Assembly (NCBI RefSeq): GCF_031143425.1
Contig: NC_090442.1
Span: 426,825,776 to 426,889,775 of the forward strand
Reading direction: 5' to 3'
Origin: Pleurodeles waltl
Taxonomy: Eukaryota > Chordata > Amphibia > Caudata > Salamandridae
DNA length: 64,000 nucleotides
In this document: one piece after another, positions 59,546 to 64,000 of the stretch
Layout of the letters: each line of letters begins with the position of its first letter
Numbering within the stretch: the stretch's first letter is position 1
The notes under the pieces: model-generated
What the model was told of the DNA's origin: nothing
The model's input: the letters and a program-made list of their open reading frames with translations, nothing else
Database searches by the model: none
Made by a program: the position numbers and the translations under genes

Positions 59546-60302
59546 TTTTGTATGCAGTGGAGAGATTTGTGCATAGCGCTATTACCTTGGACTGTCTATA
59601 CACTCTGTATGAAATTACAACTCCTCGTCAGGGGTAGTAGTAAGAGCTATCTAAATGAAATTTAGTTTTAACAGTGCGGTTGCTTTCGACATATGAAGCA
59701 GCGTGCTACCCTTTCAGGGCATGTGCTCTAACGCCTTGTTGGCGGTACAAAGGGCTACATAAATGCCTCTTCAATACAATGACATTTCGCATATTATGTT
59801 CCTTTTGTTATACATCTCAGAAAAAACAGCTCGATTGGACTAAAAGCTCGTGATTAAAATGACCACATTTGACACAGAATGCTTTTGATAGCTCAGTCTA
59901 GGGATGTGGAAAGGAATTATCCATCCCTTGACTTAAAAGTAATTGCACTGAGGGGAAGAGGCTTGCAGAGAAGTAACACACCTACATATACCACAAATTA
60001 TGCACAGAAGGCTGGTGACCAACTTTCTAATTAAACGCATGACAGTAGACGCATTCATGGAAAAGAGTTGACTTGAAATACCGCTTACTACCCCTGAAAA
60101 GGAGATATGCCGAAAAAGTGTATAGGTTCCCTTCGACCTGCACTGAGTTGTGAAGTATTATACAAAGGAGAAATATTTCAAAAGTTTATGCTTAAATGCA
60201 TGTTCGACAAACGAGACAGCATCATTAGAAAAAGGGCAGCCAGTGAAGTGCTATCCCATGCAGAGACTAACTCTGCTGTCACATTTTCTTTAGTGATCAG
60301 AG
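59546..60302. other. No gene; possible 3' part of the SINE-like repeat
   Basis: The stretch 'cttgttggcggtacaaagggctacataaat' near 59734-59763 resembles LINE-derived SINE tails, but I cannot prove it. The rest is unassigned. Confidence 0.35.
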
Positions 60303-60539
60303 ATGGGCCCGGCACAGGGGTCCTGTGCCAGGAACCGTGAATCTCCGACAAGCCATTCCGTGGGCACCCTCCATTATGATACCAAGATAGTTCACCTCCT
60401 TAACACTGGACATCTCAGTGTCTGCTGCACCTCAACCCCTGAGGACACTTACGGACCTTTAGCCTGCCGGAACTGCATCCTCAGTTTCAGCCACAACAGA
60501 CAACCGGAACACCCCAAAACTGAAACCACCGACGCCCGC

Positions 60540-61055
60540 CACAACCTCATCAACTGCCTTCGTCTGAATATACGTTCCCTCCATAAGCACGCCACCGAAC
60601 TCTGGGACCTGATCGACCCTATCCATCCAGACAACGCCTTCCTGAGACCTGGACCAGCCCTTCTGCCGGACCCGACATCACCATCGCATTCCTGGACGGC
60701 TGCAACTTCCTGAGGAAGGACCGACCCTCCCGTCCAGTGGGAGGACTGGCCATCAAACACAAGTCCTCAATCTGCATCATGGTCAACACGGAGGAACACT
60801 GCACCACAATGGAACACCTACACTTCCTGATCCACGCCACTTACAACTCCTCCCTCCAAGGCACCCTGGTCTACAGATCTCCTGGCCCCCGCCCACCCTT
60901 CCTTGATGCCATTGTAGACATCTCCAGCAACCGCGCCCTGGCGCCAACCAACTATATCCTCCTGGGTGACTTGAATTTCCACCTCGAGGACCATAATGAC
61001 GAAACACTGCTTCCCTACTTGACAATCTCGCCACCCTCAGCCTCAGGCAACTGAT
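60540..61055 (+). pseudogene. L2-type LINE endonuclease region
   Basis: The frame at 60303-60713 includes LINCLRLNIRSLHKHATELW, the L2/CR1 lead-in to the endonuclease ('N-x-R-S-L-x-K-H'). After a frameshift, 60737-61054 continues with GGLAIKHKSS, YRSPGP and ILLGDLNFHLED. YRPPGP and L-G-D-F-N-x-H are standard AP-endonuclease motifs; the usual F of GDFN is L here. It nicks target DNA to prime reverse transcription in active relatives. Confidence 0.85.
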
Positions 61056-61969
61056 CACTGCACCCACGCACGCCGCAGGACACTCGCTAGACCCCATTTT
61101 TACTTCAAGTAACCAGATCACCATCAAGAATACCTGACCGACCAACACTGCATACACTTCACTGTCACTTCACCCAACAGCCACCTCTGAACCCCCAGAG
61201 CCCCCCACAGGAAATGGAACAGAATCACCGACGAGCAACTCACCATGACTCTCGCCAAATCAACCCCGCCCCTCACTGACGACGCCAATGCCACAGCACT
61301 CAACCTCAACTCCTGGATCACCGAATGCACCAGCTCCTTAGCCACCCCTCCGATCAACTTCGGTCAAGTGCTTCCCAAAAAAAGCAAGCTGGTTTAATGC
61401 CGAACTCCAAGAATCCAAACACACCTGCAGGCACCTAGAGAAGAAATGGAGAAACAACAAAACCAGCAACGACCTGGCTTCCTTCAGAGCCACCATTGCC
61501 ACCCATCAGCAATACATCAAGAGCACAAAAAAAGCTGCCCTCTGTGAACGCATCAACACCTCGCCGCACAACACGAGAGAACTCTTCACGGTAATCAACA
61601 AATTCACCAATCCTCACTCCGAAGCCACCAAAATCCCCCCATCGCAAGACCACTTTGACAAACTGGCCACTTTCCTCCACCGCAAGATTAAGGACATCTA
61701 TGACAGCTTCCTCCCGCAGAACCTGCCCAGCGTCAAAACCTATGACCGACGCAGCCCCCCAGAACCCACCCAAACCGTCCACAGCTGGTCCACTCTCACC
61801 ACATAAGAGACTGTAATCATCATGAACAGCATTCACTCCGGAGCTCCAACAGATCCCTGTCCTCACCATATCTAAAACGGAGCCAGTGCACCCATCAACA
61901 CCGAACTGCGCAAAATGCAGAACGTCTCCATCATAACGGCCACCTTTGTGAACACTGGAAACACGCCGA

Positions 61970-62720
61970 AGTCCGCCCCTCCTGAAGAAACCCACAGCCG
62001 ATCCATCAGAGCTCAAGAATTTCACTGCTACCCTACCCAGCCAAAGTCCTGGAAAAAGCCATAAACTTGCAGCTGCGACAATTCCACAAGGACCACAACT
62101 TTCTGTGTACCTCTTGGACTGGGTTCCCAACAGCCAAAGCACGGAGACAGCTCTTCTTGCAGCCTCCGATGACATCTGCACACTCCTTGACTGCAGCCAC
62201 ACTGCAGCACTCATACTCCTCGACCTCTCAGAAGCCATCAACATGGTCTCCCACAGCACCTTTTGCACCAGGCTCCATGGCGCAGGAATCCACGGAAAAG
62301 CCTTGCAATGGATCCACTCCTTCCTCACCTAAAGAACACAGAGAGTCAGGCTCCCGCCCTTCATATCCAAACCAACAGATGTCAGCTGCAGAGTCCCTCA
62401 GGGATCCTCCCTGAGCCCAACCCTCTTCAACATATACATGGCACCGCTTACAGCCATCGTCAGAGACCACAAAATGAACATCGTGTCATATGCAGATGAC
62501 ACACAACTCGTCATATTCCTCACTGAAGACCCGGACAAAGCTAAGAGGAACTTTCACACCGGGATGAAAGCCGTCGCCGCCTGAATGAGGGAGAGCCGCC
62601 TCAAGCTCAGCTTGGACAAGACCGAGCTCATCATCTTCAGAAACTCCACCTCAGCCTGAAATGACTCTGGGTGGCCCACATCAATCAGCACACCACCTAC
62701 TCTGATTCACCACGCCCACA
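61970..62720 (+). pseudogene. L2-type LINE reverse transcriptase
   Basis: Readable blocks in order: LLKKPTADPSELKNF (61980-62030), STETALLAASDDICTLLD (62140-62190), AALILLDLSEAINMVSH (62200-62250), ALQWIHSFLT then a stop at 62330, VPQGSSLSPTLFNIYMAPL (62390-62450) and SYADDTQLV (62485-62510). The catalytic YADD is intact. Two TGA codons stand where W is expected (62582 and 62657), consistent with G-to-A decay, and at least one frameshift lies near 62040-62110. Confidence 0.9.
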
Positions 62721-63004
62721 ACCTAAGAATCATTCCCGGCTCTTCCCTATCAATGACCTGACAGGTAAACTCAGACACCTCTTAATGCTGGCACACACTC
62801 CGCCAACTCCGCAAAATCTTCAAATGGATCCCGGTCGACTGCGCAAAATAATCACCCACACCCTAGTCACAAGAAAGCTCGACTATGGCAATGGTCTCTA
62901 CGCCAGCACCACAACAAATAACATCAGGAAGCTACAACTCATCCAAAGCACCACCACCAGACGTCCTGAACCTCCCCTGACCTGAACATATCTCCCAAAA
63001 CCAG

Positions 63005-63364
63005 AGGACCCTCCATTTGCTCCCAGTAGAGAAGAAAATCAACTTCAAACTAGTCACCCACATTTACAAGGCCCTTCACAAGATTGGACCTGCCTACCTG
63101 AACCATCACATTTCTTTCCATAACCCTGCCAGACCCCTCCGCTCTGCCAAGCAGTTGCTAGCTACCATCCCAAGCATCCGGAAAACCACTGCTGGAGGAA
63201 GCTCTTTCGCATACCTCGCAGCTAAGAGCTGGAACAACCTGCCACAGACAAAGCCCATCTCTTACCATCTTCAGAAAGAACCTCTAAACATGGCTCTTCG
63301 AATGAGGCCCAGACTCACCAGCAATGCCTTGAGACCCTCACGGGTGAGCAGTTGCGCTTTGTAA
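63005..63364 (+). pseudogene. L2-type LINE C-terminal region
   Basis: The open frame from 63017 reads LPVEKKINFKLVTHIYKALH, GPAYLNHHI, LLATIPSIRKTTAGGSSFAY and LAAKSWNNLP. These are the conserved L2/CR1 C-terminal motifs ('LHWLPVxxRIxFK', 'YKALHxxxPxYL', 'SFxxxAPxLWNxLP'). The final 'FKxxLKTxLF' is out of frame. Confidence 0.85.
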
Positions 63365-63366
63365 AA

Positions 63367-63380
63367 ATTGATTGATTGAT
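63367..63380 (+). repeat. (ATTG)n 3' tail of the L2-type LINE
   Basis: Three and a half ATTG units follow 'gcgctttgtaaaa'. Short tandem tails in place of poly-A are usual for L2/CR1-type elements. Confidence 0.8.
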
Positions 63381-63660
63381 GTCCTTCCGTGTAGCGCCCA
63401 GAAGTGAAGTCAACTATGAGGCAGTTTTACGTGGAAAGTTCAAGGTGCCCCATGACTGGAGGGATGGGGGTAGGGATGACAAAGCCAACATGAGCATAAA
63501 ATGGAGGCCTTTCACGAGGAGAAGCAGGCACCATCTGTTCAATAAACTGCCTGACACTAAACAGCTGGAAACAATTAACTCCAAAACCACTGATCGAGTT
63601 TGCACTGCATTAAAATTCAATGGCAGTCATGGAGCGTGACGCGAAGGGGGTGACAAAAGA

Positions 63661-63745
63661 AAGAAGCATTTGCAATGCAACGGGTCTTGCATTTGCTCGA
63701 GTTAGATCAATTGGCATTGCAAATTTCTAACTGGACTTTTATTGC
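63661..63745 (+). repeat. SINE-like core, copy 2
   Basis: 'aagaagcatttgcaatgcaa', 'gggtcttgcattt', 'gagttaga', 'ttggcattgcaaa' and 'ctaactggactttt' form a conserved core also seen, more decayed, at 59461. The sequence on to 64000 and that between 63381 and 63660 may belong to the same composite repeat; no gene is recognised there. Confidence 0.55.
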
Positions 63746-64000
63746 CACATGAATTGAAAATGAAGTGTAAAACAGTTGACAGAAGCAAGCCGATTCAAAG
63801 AACCACCGCCTCCATGAGCGCAAGAGTTATTAACTCCCTGCCTGAATATCTAAAAAGGCTCACAACTGTGATTTAAGGCAAACCAAAGCCAGAGGAGGGG
63901 CCATCACACGCTGTAACAGGAGGAAGAGTGACGTAGTGTGATGGCCAACAGAAATGTTTAGGAATGATCACTTAGTTAATACGCCGGGGGAGGGAACTCA

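Larger units (their letters stand above)
60303..63380 (+). mobile_element. Near full-length L2-type LINE, inactive
   Basis: The unit holds an N-terminal leader, an AP-type endonuclease, an RT domain, the C-terminal LHWLPV-like segment and a 3' end 'gcgctttgtaaa' followed by (ATTG)n. This architecture and tail are those of L2-clade non-LTR retrotransposons, which use a single long ORF. It is about 3.1 kb and markedly more C-rich than its surroundings. Several frameshifts and stop codons break the ORF. No target duplication was identified. Confidence 0.85.

Noticed and set aside
61435..62328. 297-codon minus-strand frame, the longest in the window
   Set aside because: It is the antisense of the L2-type LINE RT, which is clearly coding on the plus strand; the minus reading has no motif.

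Overview
This window looks like intergenic or deep-intronic DNA from a very large vertebrate genome, most probably a salamander or newt. That placement is inference: it rests on the repeat families, their density and their nesting, which resemble those I know from Pleurodeles-type genomes. There is no bacterial operon structure. Nearly all of the longest open frames are chance frames or decayed transposon protein. I found no CRISPR array, tRNA, rRNA or snRNA.

Host gene content: one convincing cellular coding exon (44356-44475, + strand). It is 120 bp, in phase, has canonical AG/GT splice borders, and encodes the end of the F1 and start of the F2 lobe of a FERM domain, closest to the FRMPD (FERM and PDZ) family. 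No second exon of that gene was recognised, so the rest of the + strand around it is best read as long introns filled with repeats.

Layout. 0.3-1.7 kb: a long LTR-like repeat. 2-5 kb: small DNA-transposon remnants and a threefold repeat. 6.0-13.8 kb: a complete but dead Ty3/gypsy-type retrotransposon on the - strand (LTR, gag, protease, RT, RNase H, integrase, polypurine tract, LTR). Its RT is split by a PIF/Harbinger-like MITE and its protease by a 2.05 kb LTR-like unit. 15-17.3 kb: a hAT-like MITE, then a composite repeat with about 0.9 kb of G-rich DNA. 20.3-23.1 kb: a foldback element, a minus-strand L2/CR1-type LINE fragment and the 3' LTR end of another retrotransposon. 23.6-26.5 and 29.1-31.3 kb: two long non-coding LTRs of one family, the first with a perfect 5-bp target duplication. 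34-38 kb: minus-strand L1/Tx1-type LINE ORF2 remains. 39.5-43.3 kb: satellite-like DNA, foldback MITEs and a tandem duplication holding a 191-bp near-palindrome. 45-50 kb: several MITEs, a 73/74-bp inverted repeat and an 8-bp-TSD hAT-like element. 50.7-51.5 kb: an L2/CR1-like RT fragment. 53.6-54.4 kb: a 27-copy, 31-bp minisatellite. 60.3-63.4 kb: a nearly full-length plus-strand L2-type LINE with endonuclease, RT and an (ATTG)n tail, inactivated by stops and frameshifts.

Nothing here behaves as a new multi-gene system. The points most worth a second look are the FERM exon, the nested insertions whose target duplications preserve the gypsy reading frame, the very fresh inverted repeats, and the long non-coding LTR family.
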